A DNA stretch of 64,000 bases, from contig CM066313.1 of assembly GCA_033807775.1 (NCBI GenBank), positions 86,677,484 through 86,741,483 on the forward strand, in the 5' to 3' direction. Made by a program: the position numbers and the translations under genes. Numbering within the stretch: the stretch's first letter is position 1; every line of letters begins with the position of its first letter. The stretch comes from Saussurea involucrata. Its lineage: Eukaryota > Streptophyta > Magnoliopsida > Asterales > Asteraceae. The notes beneath the pieces were generated by a model. The model made no database searches and had not been told where the DNA came from. It saw only the letters and a list, made by a program, of their open reading frames with translations. Shown one piece after another: positions 12,440 through 22,661 of the stretch.

Positions 12440-13980
12440 TTAAACAGTTTTAGGTACCCATTGCCAATTGGGTCCTTTCGGGTTAGGAGTATTAACCTTT
12501 TTCTTTGAATTGTAGTGGTTAAAATATCTATTTGAATAAAAACGATTTGAACCATAGAAATTATAACCAAACCACGAAGAATAATCAGACTTGCAGATAA
12601 AATCATCTACACCACATGAAGAGCAACAAATTTGATCATGTGCTAAATTAATCAGTTGTTGCATAGAAGAAATCTTGTACGGAATAACAAGTTTTTGTTT
12701 GTTTGAAGCAACACGATCACTAACATTAGAAACAAAAGTGTTTTTCTTGGAATTAAAAGCGACAGTAGATGATTTTCTCTGGGCCACATCATGTGTGAAC
12801 TCCTTTACTCTCCACTCTACCCGCGAGTTATTTCTTAAATTACGATCTGAAATGGAATCAAAATAAGAATCGTAAGCGTAGGAATTTTGAACTTTAGAAG
12901 ATTTAGATTTGCGCTTATTTTTCTTATTTTTCTTTTTCTTTTTCTCAACGGTTTTAGAAGATTCCCCTTCGAAGAAGTTCTCCTTAGGTTCCTCTTCCTT
13001 GACCAAAAAATCAGAGTGATCTGGAAGTTTAGCACTAAAGTCAAAATTAACATCCTTTTGTTGAGCTTGCTTACCCTTCCTTTCACAAGGAATGTCAATA
13101 ACATGATCAACTTTAATATCATTGGAAGAGGAGTTATGAAAGAAATCACAAGAATTTTCATTAACAGGTTGTTCCTCTATATCAATGGGACCAAAATCAT
13201 CCAAGTCATCCGCCATCATGCTTCTATTAAGAGTATTTCCCATGAAGGCTTTGCATGAGGAAGCATCTGAATCAGAGGAAACTTTGCTAGCAAACTCTGT
13301 CATAGCTTCAGTGGATAAATTTGTCAGTTTTCCAATTAGTCTTGAGATTTCATTTTGAAAGTATTCTTTATTGGATCAAGATCATTTCTCTCTTTGATCA
13401 AAATGTTTTCTAAATCAGATATTTTCTTTGAAAGAAAAACATTTTCAGTTTCAAAAGATGTTCTTTCGAATTTAAATCTCTCTCTTTCTTTCTCAATATT
13501 TTCTTTTTCAAGAAATAACTTTTTCTGAAAATCAGAGACTTGTTTTGAGAGATTCAAACATCTAAGTTCAATAGATTTCTTTTCTTCTAAGGTTTTTGAA
13601 GACGAAACAGAAACAACCTTTTCAGATTTGTCATTCATGGTATTTATCAAAACAGTTAGCATCACTTCCTTTTCAATATCAAAAACAAGTTGATCGTCAT
13701 TTCTGACTTCTTCAATTTTGCTTTTAATATTCAATTCAAGATCGACAAGCTTCTGTTCAAGTACCAAAGGAGGATAATATATTTTTCCTTCAGAAACGGG
13801 TTTTGATACAGTTCCCTTTGGTGGCTGAACAACATAGCTTTCAAAATAGTCATTAGGCAAGGTTTTCTTATCTTGCATTGCCTTCCTATTTGCCTGATCA
13901 TAAATATAAGGAAGTTGTATGGTTACAGTTGTCTTTCTTTTAACTTCTTCCTCAACTCCTTGTTCCTCCTCATTAAGCCA
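12440..13980 (-). pseudogene. Distal gag / coiled-coil extension, broken
   Basis: Downstream of the premature stop the same frame continues to 13336 with a long glutamate/lysine/serine-rich segment that looks coiled-coil. A one-base shift near 13330 then moves the reading to the frame of 13303-12440. That last piece ends in an aromatic and basic segment rich in Tyr/Asn/Phe just before the protease. The run has no zinc knuckle of its own. Its position between the gag knuckle and protease and the continuous open character in successive frames argue that it is one ancestral gag extension broken by one stop and two small frameshifts. No function is recognised beyond probable self-association. Confidence 0.65.
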
Positions 13981-15819
13981 TTAGATCTTGAATTTAGGAT
14001 CTTTTAGATACTTAAGCCATTGAAACTTGTATAAACAAGGTGCCTTTTTTAAAGCATTCTCCAAATAATGAGGATTGTCATATCCCACACCCCATTTAGA
14101 GTTGTAATATCTGAAATTCTTTGGCGTGTTTAGAAAAATGGTTTGTTCAGATTGACCAAGTTTATACAGTTTCGCTTCTAGATCACTTGCCTTTTCAGAC
14201 AATTCGTTGTTTATATCTTTATAAGATCGCAACATTTGTTCAAGTTCATTCTTCCTATTTTCAGCAATTCTTACATTTTCTCCCATTTCATCCATTCTTC
14301 TTCGGAAAGAAGTTCGTGATTTTTCGATCTCAACTCGTTCTATTTTCAAATCATCATTTAACTTTTTATGGTCAATGATTGTCTGTCTTTGAAGTTCAAT
14401 TGTTTTATGTGCCTTAATGAGTTTCTCACTTTGTTCATCAAGTTTTAATTGAAAAACTTTAAACTGATTACCAAAATGATTAATAGTGTAGAGATCTACC
14501 TCATCTGTCTCAGGCGCCGCATCAGCCTCTGAATCCTCATCATCTCTGCTCATCAAGCACATCCTAGCAAAAGCAGATGTGTCTTCCTCTCCTTCATCAT
14601 CTGTCTGGTCCAACCAATACTCTTCCTCCACTGGAAGCTCAATTCCTGACTCTTTCTTTTCAGCTAACAATGCCTTCTGCTTGTAGTAGTCAGAATTCTT
14701 CACTTTCGGTTTCCAGCATTCTTTGGAGAAATGATCGGTCTTCCCACAGTTGTAACACTTTTGATCTTCATCCTTTTTATCACCAAACTTCTTCACCTCT
14801 AGCCTTTTACCATCTTCCTTGTGATCATCAAACTTCTTTGACTCAATCCGATTCTTGTGTTCAAAGTTTTTAGAACCAGATGAGTAACGTTGGTTGTTTG
14901 ATCCAGGAGTTTTTACAAATCTGTGCTGAAAGGCCTTGGAAAGAAGTATCATAGCCTGCCTTAAGCTTTCCGCCTCATCCAAGTCAGCTTGGTCTAACTC
15001 ATATTCTTCTCTCTGAACACTCTTACCCTTAGCTTTTCTTGACAACAATGCTAACGGTTCACTATCAAGCTCATCATCTTCTTCCTTCTTCTCAGACCCC
15101 ACTATCTTCTTTTCCTTCTTACCATTCTTCTCGTTTTTCATCAACTTCTTCCTTTTCAGCTCAGCATCATCCTCATCTTGCTTTAAGGTTTCAAACATTT
15201 GTTGTAACGGAAGAGAATCCAGTTGAGAATTCTGTTTCATTCGATGAGCATACTTCTTCCACTCGGGCTGAAGCACGTTCAAGAACTTCACATTAGTCTC
15301 CATGATGGATTTTGATACCTTGTAACTGTTGAGATCATTTAGGATAGTTGTGAAACGATCATATGCTTTATCTAAACTCTCACCCTCCTTTTGCTTGAAA
15401 TTCTCATACGTGTTGAAGACATTTGAGACTCTCAGCTGATTTTCCACTTCTGATCCTTTGTATAATTTGATAAGTTCATCAAACATACCTTTACCTGTTT
15501 CACTCAAACTGTCAACCTTCCGATATATGTCGTTGGTTAAGGCTTGCATAACCAATGACCTAGCCGCTTTATCGGCTTTGTATCTCAACAAATTGTCACC
15601 AGTGTAGTCCTTTGGATGAATAACTACGTTGTGACCATCTGGGTCTACTTCACGAACCTCTCCTAGAACCCCGTTCATCAAGGAGTCATGGATTAGAGCT
15701 CCATTTTCTTGTCGTTCAACATAGTCAAGAAATCTGTCTTTCCAAATTTTAAAGTCTTTTGGGAAAAGAACAGGTGGTTTATCTTTTGAACCAATAGTCA
15801 ACATATCTCTGGCAGTCAT
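13981..15819 (-). CDS. Gag polyprotein, N-terminal 612 residues (Sirevirus-like)
   Basis: This ORF encodes the structural capsid/nucleocapsid protein that packages the element RNA in cytoplasmic particles. The start codon at 15819 lies about 740 bases inside the element. The first 260 residues look like the copia UBN2-type gag domain. A charged, lysine/glutamate-rich stretch follows, and one CCHC zinc knuckle (CYNCGKTDHFSKEC) sits near residues 353-367. After the knuckle the protein becomes acidic and then coiled-coil-like (leucine/lysine/glutamate heptads, residues about 450-560). The stop at 13981-13983 is in frame with a further 180-residue ORF (13878-13336), so it is probably a nonsense mutation rather than the natural end. 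The unusual length fits Sireviruses. Confidence 0.85.
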   Translation of the reverse strand: MTARDMLTIGSKDKPPVLFPKDFKIWKDRFLDYVERQENGALIHDSLMNGVLGEVREVDPDGHNVVIHPKDYTGDNLLRYKADKAARSLVMQALTNDIYRKVDSLSETGKGMFDELIKLYKGSEVENQLRVSNVFNTYENFKQKEGESLDKAYDRFTTILNDLNSYKVSKSIMETNVKFLNVLQPEWKKYAHRMKQNSQLDSLPLQQMFETLKQDEDDAELKRKKLMKNEKNGKKEKKIVGSEKKEEDDELDSEPLALLSRKAKGKSVQREEYELDQADLDEAESLRQAMILLSKAFQHRFVKTPGSNNQRYSSGSKNFEHKNRIESKKFDDHKEDGKRLEVKKFGDKKDEDQKCYNCGKTDHFSKECWKPKVKNSDYYKQKALLAEKKESGIELPVEEEYWLDQTDDEGEEDTSAFARMCLMSRDDEDSEADAAPETDEVDLYTINHFGNQFKVFQLKLDEQSEKLIKAHKTIELQRQTIIDHKKLNDDLKIERVEIEKSRTSFRRRMDEMGENVRIAENRKNELEQMLRSYKDINNELSEKASDLEAKLYKLGQSEQTIFLNTPKNFRYYNSKWGVGYDNPHYLENALKKAPCLYKFQWLKYLKDPKFKI

Positions 15820-15907
15820 TTTGGATTACTTGTTGTTGATCTTTAAAATCTGATTAATCTGATTAGGAGTTACTTTTAAGTTTCAAGTTTATGTCTCAAC
15901 ACACTCA

Positions 15908-16170
15908 ATGTCGCAACCCAAACCAAGTCGCAATTGCACTGAAGTCGCAACAGCTGAAGTCACAACAACTGAAGTCGCAACAATTGAAGTCGCAATAACT
16001 GAAGTCGCAATAACTGAAGTCGCAATAGGTAAAAGTTCACCCGAGTCGCAACTGAAGGTTGCGATTTGGTACTGTTCAACGTGTAATGGATTGAGATTTG
16101 GGGCAAGTCGCAATAGACGATTGCGATATGGAAGCCAAGTCGCAATAGATGATTGCGATATTGATGAAGG
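15908..16170. repeat. Palindromic GTCGCAA repeats, block 3 (leader)
   Basis: Between the primer-binding site and gag are seven or more GAAGTCGCAA(C/T) copies in direct tandem (15935-16030). Hairpin pairs follow, such as GTCGCAATAGACGATTGCGA. The same core occurs in blocks 1 and 2, so the motif marks both ends of the gag-pol region. Confidence 0.85.
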
Positions 16171-16560
16171 TTAGTGGATTGCGATATGTATGAAGATTCA
16201 AGGTCAAATCTTCAAAACAGATCGGATGAGGCTGAAAATTGGTGGGTAGGTTCGTGAGGCTATTCTGAACAACTTTAGAACATCAAGTTTTGACCAAAAC
16301 CCAACAGAAGATGGATTTTCGAACCAAAACAGTGTGCAGAAAGTTAAGGTGCGAAAATGAAGAAAAATATCCAATCTGAGCTTCGATCCTTGTGTTTTTG
16401 CGGAATAAAACACACAAGACTATCCTAGAAACAATCCTTGATCAATTCCAATCCATTAGAAGAACTCTAATGGCTAAAATCAATCAAAAATTGAAGAAAA
16501 TGAAGAACACTAAAAAATGGAAATAACTCACTCAATCCTAATCAAATCAATGATTTACAA

Positions 16561-16572
16561 GCTCTGATACCA
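16561..16572 (-). other. Primer-binding site (initiator tRNA-Met)
   Basis: The minus strand reads TGGTATCAGAGC two bases after the 5' LTR, complementary to the 3' end of plant initiator tRNA-Met and standard for plant copia elements. Confidence 0.9.
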
Positions 16573-16574
16573 AT

Positions 16575-16816
16575 TGTGATCCCAGAACAAGTAATCAATC
16601 TATAAACATCAAAGAACCCATCTCTATATCATTAAAGAATCAATAGCTCACAATTACAATTAAGAAATCTCTCTTAAGTGTGTGTGGCTAGTGTGTGTGA
16701 TGGATGACCTAATTTCCCAAAAGGGAAAATAGCAAACTATATATACCTAGGGTATAGAATAGCCCTGTTACAAAAATAGTCCATCTACTTGGTACAATAA
16801 CATTTAAGCACTAACA
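16575..16816 (-). repeat. 5' LTR of Sirevirus-like element
   Basis: 242 bp, partner of 1251-1492. The primer-binding site lies two bases inside it and the TSD AAATG follows at 16817-16821. Confidence 0.95.
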
Positions 16817-17125
16817 AAATGATATGAGTCTCAAGCCGTAGGCTTCAAGATAAGCCACAACGTTTTTTAAAGTGTTATTTATGACGATAAATCTCTATAT
16901 CATGTATATCTATACCACCATTGGTAAAATTTGTATATCATCGACTGAGTACATTGGTAATACCACTCGATCCAATCCATGAATCAATTTGGTTTATATG
17001 GCAAAAACACATTTGTATTGTTACCATCTTCTCTTATATTTATTTGAATATTACATCTCGCTGCATTGCGCGGGTACACTGCTAGTTGTAGTTAAGGCGT
17101 TGGATATAGTCTACGAATATTTTAA

Positions 17126-17494
17126 GAGCATCAGTTTCTTCATTTTAGAGAAAAATTGGAGAATATGAAGATTTTATGTTGTTTTTTTTGCTCCAACAGT
17201 TTTTCCAAAACTATCATCAAAATGAAGAAAGTAAGAGAGAGAATGAGTTTTTCTCCAAACATGGAGATAACCCAAAAAATAATTATTAAGTGAGAGCACC
17301 GATAGAAGTCTTTGAAAAATAATATTTGGAGAGAGAAATAATATTTAATAGATGAATAAAATATTTTAATATTATAATCAGTGTTTTCTTCTTCAAAATA
17401 GGGAATCTGTTGGAAATGAATATAATTGTTTTTGAAGATTTTAACTTTTGGCTCTTATTTTAGAGAAATTTTAAAGGATTTGTTAGAGATGCTC
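17126..17494. mobile_element. MITE, Tourist/Harbinger-like
   Basis: The ends read GAGCATC... and ...GAGATGCTC as inverted repeats and are flanked by TAA on both sides (17123-17125 and 17495-17497). That is the 3-bp duplication typical of PIF/Harbinger elements. The interior is AT-rich and non-coding, with TTTTAGAGAAA repeated near both ends. A second member lies at 20821-21193. Confidence 0.75.
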
Positions 17495-18261
17495 TAAATT
17501 GTTTCATTCATCACATGATGTGTATGTCTTCACACTACAATAACATGTTTAAGCATACTCTATACGACTAGTTGTGATCAAAGTGAGTTTTTGTTTTAAG
17601 AACTAAAACGAAAAGGAAGGGTACATGAGGCCCATGAGCATCTCCAATTGGAGGTTATTAATTAATGAGTGAATTACATCAGTGGTCCCTGTGGTTTATC
17701 CAAATTTTGGATTTAGTCCCTAAAGTACATTATCTACAGTGATGGTCCCTAACTTTTTAATTTACTTTCACTCATGGTCCTTTTGCTCTAACGGCGTTAG
17801 TTAACAGCAAAATATTTTCATCAAGTTATTTAAAGAAAGGGTAAAGCAGTCTTTTAATAAAAGAAAATACATGCCCTAATTTATAGCAAATAACCGTGAT
17901 ATGCCCTAACTTTAGTTTTATACTATTTATTGAATTTGTTGTTTCCAGGGAGCTTTATCAATTTACTGTTTCCAGATTACTTCAATCAAAAAGCATCTTT
18001 TGATATTCCAGATTGCTTTTATCAAATTGGTTTTGGTCTCCATGTTTGCTTTTTTGTTTTTACTTTGTACATAATTGATAATACAACCTATTATCCATTG
18101 TATACAACACTTGATGCACCATGTCCACCATAACTTCAATCAATCATCCAAGAATATCCAAAAATCAATATCCAAGAAATGTATCAACAACATCTTCAAT
18201 TCGGTTTTCTATTCCATATGTATGAACCAAAATGCTTTATATGAAAGATGTGGGTTGACAA

Positions 18262-18335
18262 CTGTTACCTTCCATGTCCTTGATAATTCAATGGCTTCAT
18301 CTACCCTACCTGCTTTGCATAGGATATTAACCATG
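18262..18335 (-). pseudogene. Probable captured PPR-repeat fragment
   Basis: Directly abutting the cyclin piece, the minus strand reads VNILCKAGRVDEAIEL, a close match to the second helix of a plant pentatricopeptide repeat (LCKAGRVDEA). Only about one repeat is visible. It could be a second captured gene joined to the cyclin fragment. A single 16-residue match leaves some doubt. Confidence 0.55.
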
Positions 18336-18706
18336 AATACGTTAGTTGTTTCCTCCGGCGGGGTGGCGGCGGCTTTGATGAATCTTGTAATGAAGACATA
18401 AGGTGTAGGGATTGTTAGATTCTATTCTAGTCGACCCAGAATCCTCTTCTCCATCACCAAAACATGGCGATGTTCGTAAGCTCGACCGGAGGTTTGCACG
18501 AAATCGTTGATTTATTTCTTCGTATTTTGGAGCAATAAGCATTGCACTCATTCCGACACACTGTAATTCTCTCCTGGTCACAGTTTCGGACGCCAAGAAT
18601 TTGTTGTGAACTTCAATCAGCTAATCGATCAGAATCTCATCTTGTCGTTGATATCCGGCTGTGAATGCATATAGTTATGAACCTTGCTTTCATTCTGCAT
18701 CAAACC
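18336..18706 (-). pseudogene. Captured B-type cyclin fragment, cyclin box
   Basis: After a GATGCAG acceptor near 18705 the minus strand reads NESKVHNYMHSQPDINDKMR, a stop, then WLIEVHNKF (cyclin-box helix 1). A deletion of the middle of the box follows, then ELQCVGMSAMLIAPKYEEI. In shifted frames come VMEKRILGRLE and PTPYVF...RFIKAA. These are the ordered landmarks of a plant B-type cyclin box, which binds cyclin-dependent kinase. At least two stops, a frameshift and the internal deletion make a functional product impossible. Confidence 0.8.
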
Positions 18707-18784
18707 CACATCAAAAAACTCAATAAAACTGCATATACACATACATATATTTGTATCTATATACTCAATAAAACTTTATATACC

Positions 18785-19140
18785 TTTACGACCAGTTTAT
18801 GGAATTTGTATATGTCTTCGACGTATTCAACTGCTGCAAGTTCTTTATTGATATATGAAGCATCGATATCGATGATATTTGTTGGTTTTGGTTTGTAGTT
18901 AAGGCCACAGGGCAGCCTTGCTTCGGGCAGTCAATGTCGAAGTGAGTGACGATTGAGGTTTCATGTTTCGTGAAGAAGATGATGATTCGGGTTTCTTTAA
19001 TTCTTCGGTGGAATTAGGAGTTAGGACTGATTTTGATTATGGATGCATTCTGTGGGACCGGTTGTGGCTTTGGTTTGACTGAAACTTTCTTCTTGGGCAC
19101 AACCACTTTGTTGTTATCGATATTCGCTGTCACTGGTTTC
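18785..19140 (-). pseudogene. Captured B-type cyclin fragment, N-terminal exons
   Basis: On the minus strand an intron end (TTTTACAG) at about 19142 is followed by coding sequence for a basic segment with KKKVSVKPKPQPVP. A piece containing STLTARSKAA comes next, then DIDA and ELAAVEYVEDIYKFHKL near 18870-18790, ending in a GT donor. STLTARSKAA and AVVEYVEDIYKFYK-like motifs are characteristic of the region just before the cyclin box in plant B-type mitotic cyclins. One stop (TAA near 19012) and another after the ALWP residues break the frame. Introns are retained, so the capture was from genomic DNA. Confidence 0.75.
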
Positions 19141-19534
19141 TGTAAAAGATAATCAAAAAGATTGATTTCAATTGCAGTTTCTATAATCAGCAGAGGGGTC
19201 AAAGAGATTAAAGAACAGGAGGAAGAAGCCAAAGGAATCGGTCTTTGCGGTCCAAGGGTGCAGTTGTTTGTTGCAAAGTTGTGATCTTGAAGATCACGTT
19301 GAATTGCTTTAAAATAGGAAAGGGGTTTTATGAATTAAAAGACTAATTTGGCCTTACTTTAAATAACTTGATGGATAAATTTTACTATTAACTAACGTGG
19401 TTAGAGAAGAGGGACCTTGAATGAAAGTTAATTAAAAAGTTAGGGACCACCACCATAGATAGTGTACTTTAAGGACCAAATCCAAAATCTCGATAAACCA
19501 CAGGGACCACCAGTGTAATTCACTCTTAATTAAT

Positions 19535-20820
19535 TAAATAAACTTGGTGATAAAAATGACAAAAAATTAGTGTATAATAGTACTAAAAAAGAATTTAGCA
19601 TTATATATTAATTAATTATATTGAACATTAAAATTTGTAAAAAGTTAATTGGTGTTCATTTTATAGCATTGCTTATTATTTCTCTAATTTTTTTATTTAT
19701 TAAGTACTAATATCTAAATACTATTTTTGCCTAGAAACCTTGATATATATACTATTACTCATCTTTCACATACTCTTTTGATTATTTCATCTGCATGATT
19801 TTTATTTTTGTGTTAAAATATAGTAAATTTCTTGTTATTAACTAAAAAAACTCTTATCTTTTGAAAACAATTACCATTTATATGAGACGAGGATTTCAAA
19901 ACTATTTTTTTCATACATTATTGACTCATTATCACCTAATATTGAATGTATGAATATTAAGTACTCTTTAATCTCTAAAACAAGGATAAGATTTAAAACT
20001 ATAACCAACATGGATTTTTGATTCTAAGATTGATAATATGTAAAAAGTTTGTTTCAGCTCTAAAAGTTTAAAATGATAATGAAAACCATTAATATTTGGT
20101 AACATGTAACATGTGGAAACTCAACTGATTATGTTGATTTACTTAACGTGTTACTCTGAAATTCTGAATGATCAACATTAAATGATTTCAAGCTAAATAT
20201 TAAAGGCATGTCATAAGATGATTTTAATGGTGGAACGAATTGACGGTGTTATGTAAAAACGATATAATAAATACTATTAGTTTAGAAATAATTATTGATG
20301 GATCTTGCGCTAGGAATACCGGGAAAAACGATTTTATATAAACTAGTATTTTTGAACTTAATGTTATTTTTTATGATATAAATAATAAATTAAAAAATCG
20401 TAATTATCGAAGATTTATTTTTACATCTCGTTCAAGGTATATGAAATGTCAGGAACGTGTCTAATTGGTTGACCGATTCATAAAATTTTACATTATTGGG
20501 AGGGAGTGGGACATACCAACGTGTAAGGGACACGTTAATAAACATGATCTGGTTTTTCATCAAAATGCATGTTGGACCCTTTCAATTTAGATAATATAAA
20601 ATAATTACAACGTGGGCCATGACGTAGTTCACCATTGAGGATAGAATGTTTATACATTGTGAGGAAAGAGAAATATGATGTGGCAGAGTCATAATCTCAC
20701 AAGATACATGTCATCGATCCTTTCTAGTTGACAAAGAGTCTCGATCTCAGAACCGTTAGTTCAAAGATAAAGCTTAACGTGTAACGTCAAGTAAAAGATC
20801 ACATTGTTTGCCGCCATTAA
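19535..20820. other. AT-rich spacer, no gene seen
   Basis: No ORF with recognisable similarity, no terminal repeats and no clear transposon boundaries. Composition is strongly AT-rich. Confidence 0.5.
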
Positions 20821-21193
20821 AGAGCATCTCCGACGGCTTCTCTAAAACAGGGAAAATAAAAGTTTTATTCTCTATTTGGCCCCACCAGATTCTATATCTT
20901 GTTTTCTAAAATAGGAAAAACAAGAAAAAACTCCAAATTTAGATAATTATGTAAAACTTGATAGGAGGTGAGAGAAATTCATTTCTTATTCATTTCTACC
21001 AATAAGATTAAGCTATCATTATTTTATAATTTTTTTAAGTGCATTGAGATAATAAACTTATATAATTTTTTAATAATATAATCAATGTTGAAATCTCTAA
21101 AATAGAGAATCTGTTAAAGTGAAATGTAATTTTATTTAGAGATTTTGACTTTTGGTTCTCTATAAAATTATAAAAAATATGTTAGAGATGCTC
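20821..21193. mobile_element. MITE, same family as 17126-17494
   Basis: AGAGCATCTCCGAC at the left and GTTAGAGATGCTC at the right form terminal inverted repeats. TAA flanks the right end and TAA(A) the left. The interior shares the TCTCTA/TTTTAGAG words and the GAATCTGTT segment with the copy 3.3 kb upstream. Confidence 0.7.
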
Positions 21194-21229
21194 TAAGCCG
21201 ACTAAAAGAGACATGAAAACCCCACATAA

Positions 21230-22311
21230 AGTTAATGGTCAAGTTAACATGCTTCCTATGAGTTCAAAGATGCCATAATTTAACTTCCCTCCAACCATCG
21301 TTCCTCAATCGTGGAAAATATTGTATTCTAGTTGTATTCAACGGGATGTGGGTCTTTTGATCACCTTGTGTTCTATTAAGGGGGTTTGATGGCTTTGTAA
21401 ATAGATAGTACTACTTGGTGAATGATTATCCCACGTTGCCATAGGAAACTGTAAATTCGAGTCTGTTATAGGTAATTTGAAGACAAGGTAACTTGCATAT
21501 ACCGTTTGAGACTTGTTCGACCACATCTTAAATTTGTTCTCGTATTGCATACGAATTTCATTTAGAGGACTATAAGCCACTTCTGTAAATCTGCAAAAAA
21601 GCATATAGCATGTGATAGAAAAGTTAGAATTGTATAAGATACTTGTACAAATTAAAAGGATTAATTTGATAAGTTGCAAGGCTTCCATGTACTATATATA
21701 ACTCTATACATTACAACAAAAATTAAGTTTATAGGACGTCTAAAATAAGCATCATAATAAAGTGTTTTATAGGAACAAAGTTTATAGGACCAAACAAAAA
21801 ACGTCCTATCTAAAAGTGTTACAAAAAGTTAGGACACCTTTGGGGGTCGTAACAAGTTTTTTAGAACATTTTTCAAATAAAGTCTCCTATAAACACAAGT
21901 GTCATCTAAAAAGTTGGGTTTATAGGACATTTTTCAAAAGCACCCTATAAAATTAGCTAATAGAACACTTTATTTTAAAAATGTCCTAAAAACCTTGTTA
22001 CGACGCTCAAAATAGTCCTACAAACTTATTTTAACACTTTTAGATAAAGACACTTTTTTGTTTGGTCCTATAAACTAAGGTTCTATAAAACATTCTATTA
22101 GGACACTTATTTATTTTAAGCGTCCTATAAACTCAAACTTGTTATAATGATAAGTCATCTTATGTTGATTTTTTTGACATGAGGACATGCTGAATAGAGA
22201 AAGAAATTAACCTTGATTCACATAGAGACCCCATGACCATTCGGATTCTACCAAAGTTGCTCTTGCTGGTAGCATATATAATTCCTTCCCATTTTTGGTA
22301 ACAGAAAACCA
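21230..22311 (-). pseudogene. PP2-domain gene remnant 1 (two exons)
   Basis: Exon 22311-22213 begins after a GATTAACAG acceptor and encodes WFSVTKNGKELYMLPARATL followed by VESEWSWGLY. This is the same unit as the start of the second PP2 domain in the intact gene at 60756-64000. It ends at a GT donor after the codons for NQ. Exon 21590 to about 21230 begins after TTTTTGCAG and continues the PP2 beta-sandwich (YASYLVFKL near 21500, LRNDGWREVKLWHL near 21290). A stop near 21338 and a frameshift break the last exon. The intron holds a CACTA MITE, and the upstream exons are missing beyond the copia element at 22370-27536. PP2 proteins are phloem lectin-like proteins; here the piece is dead. Confidence 0.8.
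21709..22149. mobile_element. CACTA-type MITE in PP2 intron
   Basis: The left end (CATTACAAC...AAGTTTATAGGACG) and right end (CGTCCTATAAACT...GTTATAATG) are inverted copies, with ATA on both sides as a 3-bp duplication. Internal GTCCTATAAA words recur in both orientations. CACTA elements have 3-bp duplications and CACTA-like ends; here the ends have drifted to CATTA. Related fragments are at 27561-27667 and 43856-44127. Confidence 0.75.
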
Positions 22312-22369
22312 CTGTTAATCATGAAAGATGTAAATTAATACTTATATACCAATTCTTGATTGCTTCACT

Positions 22370-22517
22370 TGTTAGTAGATATATTCTTGTTGTATTATTT
22401 TAGATAGGCTTAGCCCTTTTTAGTTAGCCCTCTTTTGAATGGCCCATGGTCTTTATTGTTGTATATTTAATCCTTGTAAACCTTTCTTTTGAAGGCAAGG
22501 ATAATCATTCCTCTTTA
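22370..22517 (+). repeat. 5' LTR of degenerate copia element
   Basis: 148 bp beginning TGTTAGTAGATAT. The exact 3' border is uncertain by one to three bases because the shared sequence runs into TTTA. Confidence 0.8.
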
Positions 22518-22661
22518 TGGTATCAGGGCTGAATTAGGATCCTTCCTAATTTTTCTCCTCTCCCCCTTCTCTCTCTCTCTAGAAACCGGCGACACTAGGG
22601 CCGGCTACCTCCTCCATCTTCCGCCAATCACCACCATCTTCTTCTTTCAAAATTTCCGTCA

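Larger units (their letters stand above)
1251..16816 (-). mobile_element. Complete Sirevirus-like Ty1/copia retrotransposon with env-like ORF
   Basis: Two 242-bp LTRs (1251-1492 and 16575-16816) bound the element and it is flanked by the 5-bp duplication AAATG (1246-1250 and 16817-16821). On the minus strand the order is 5' LTR, primer-binding site, leader with palindrome repeats, long gag, pol (protease, integrase, reverse transcriptase, RNase H), a second palindrome-rich non-coding block, a long env-like ORF, polypurine tract and 3' LTR. The copia domain order, a gag with a long coiled-coil extension and an extra ORF after pol are the hallmarks of the Sirevirus group. I count 7 differences between the LTRs (about 3 percent), so the insertion is not very recent. 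Gag, pol and env-like ORFs all carry frameshifts or stops, so the copy is probably not autonomous now. Confidence 0.9.
875..17085 (+). mobile_element. Candidate non-autonomous Helitron, split by a copia element
   Basis: The left end reads TCTATACTATCTTATAAAGC directly after an A at 874. The right end reads GCGCGGGTACACTGCTAG directly before a T at 17086. These match the Helitron rules of TC at the 5' end, a short GC-rich hairpin followed by CTRR at the 3' end, and insertion between A and T. If the 15.6-kb copia element at 1251-16816 and one copy of its target duplication are removed, the remaining element is about 640 bp, a normal size for a non-autonomous Helitron. No Rep/helicase coding sequence is present. 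The hairpin is imperfect (CGC/GCG core), and the pairing of these two ends is inferred from position rather than from a family alignment. Confidence 0.5.
17667..19525. mobile_element. Mutator-like element carrying host gene fragments (Pack-MULE)
   Basis: About 200 bp at the left end (starting GAGTGAATTACATCAGTGG) recur inverted at the right end (19330-19525), imperfectly but along the full length. The element is flanked by a perfect 9-bp duplication TTAATTAAT (17658-17666 and 19526-19534). Long terminal inverted repeats and 9-bp duplications define Mutator-like elements. There is no transposase. The interior holds minus-strand fragments of a B-type cyclin gene with recognisable exon/intron borders and a probable PPR-repeat fragment, so this is a gene-capturing, non-autonomous element. 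Confidence 0.88.

Noticed and set aside
16575..16816. tRNA gene near TGGTATCAGAGC sites
   Set aside because: The match is the primer-binding site complementary to tRNA. No cloverleaf can be drawn around any of the copies.
18342..18596. A free-standing small gene with a cyclin-like motif
   Set aside because: It lies inside a Mutator-like element, lacks most of the cyclin box and has stops. It is one exon of the captured fragment.
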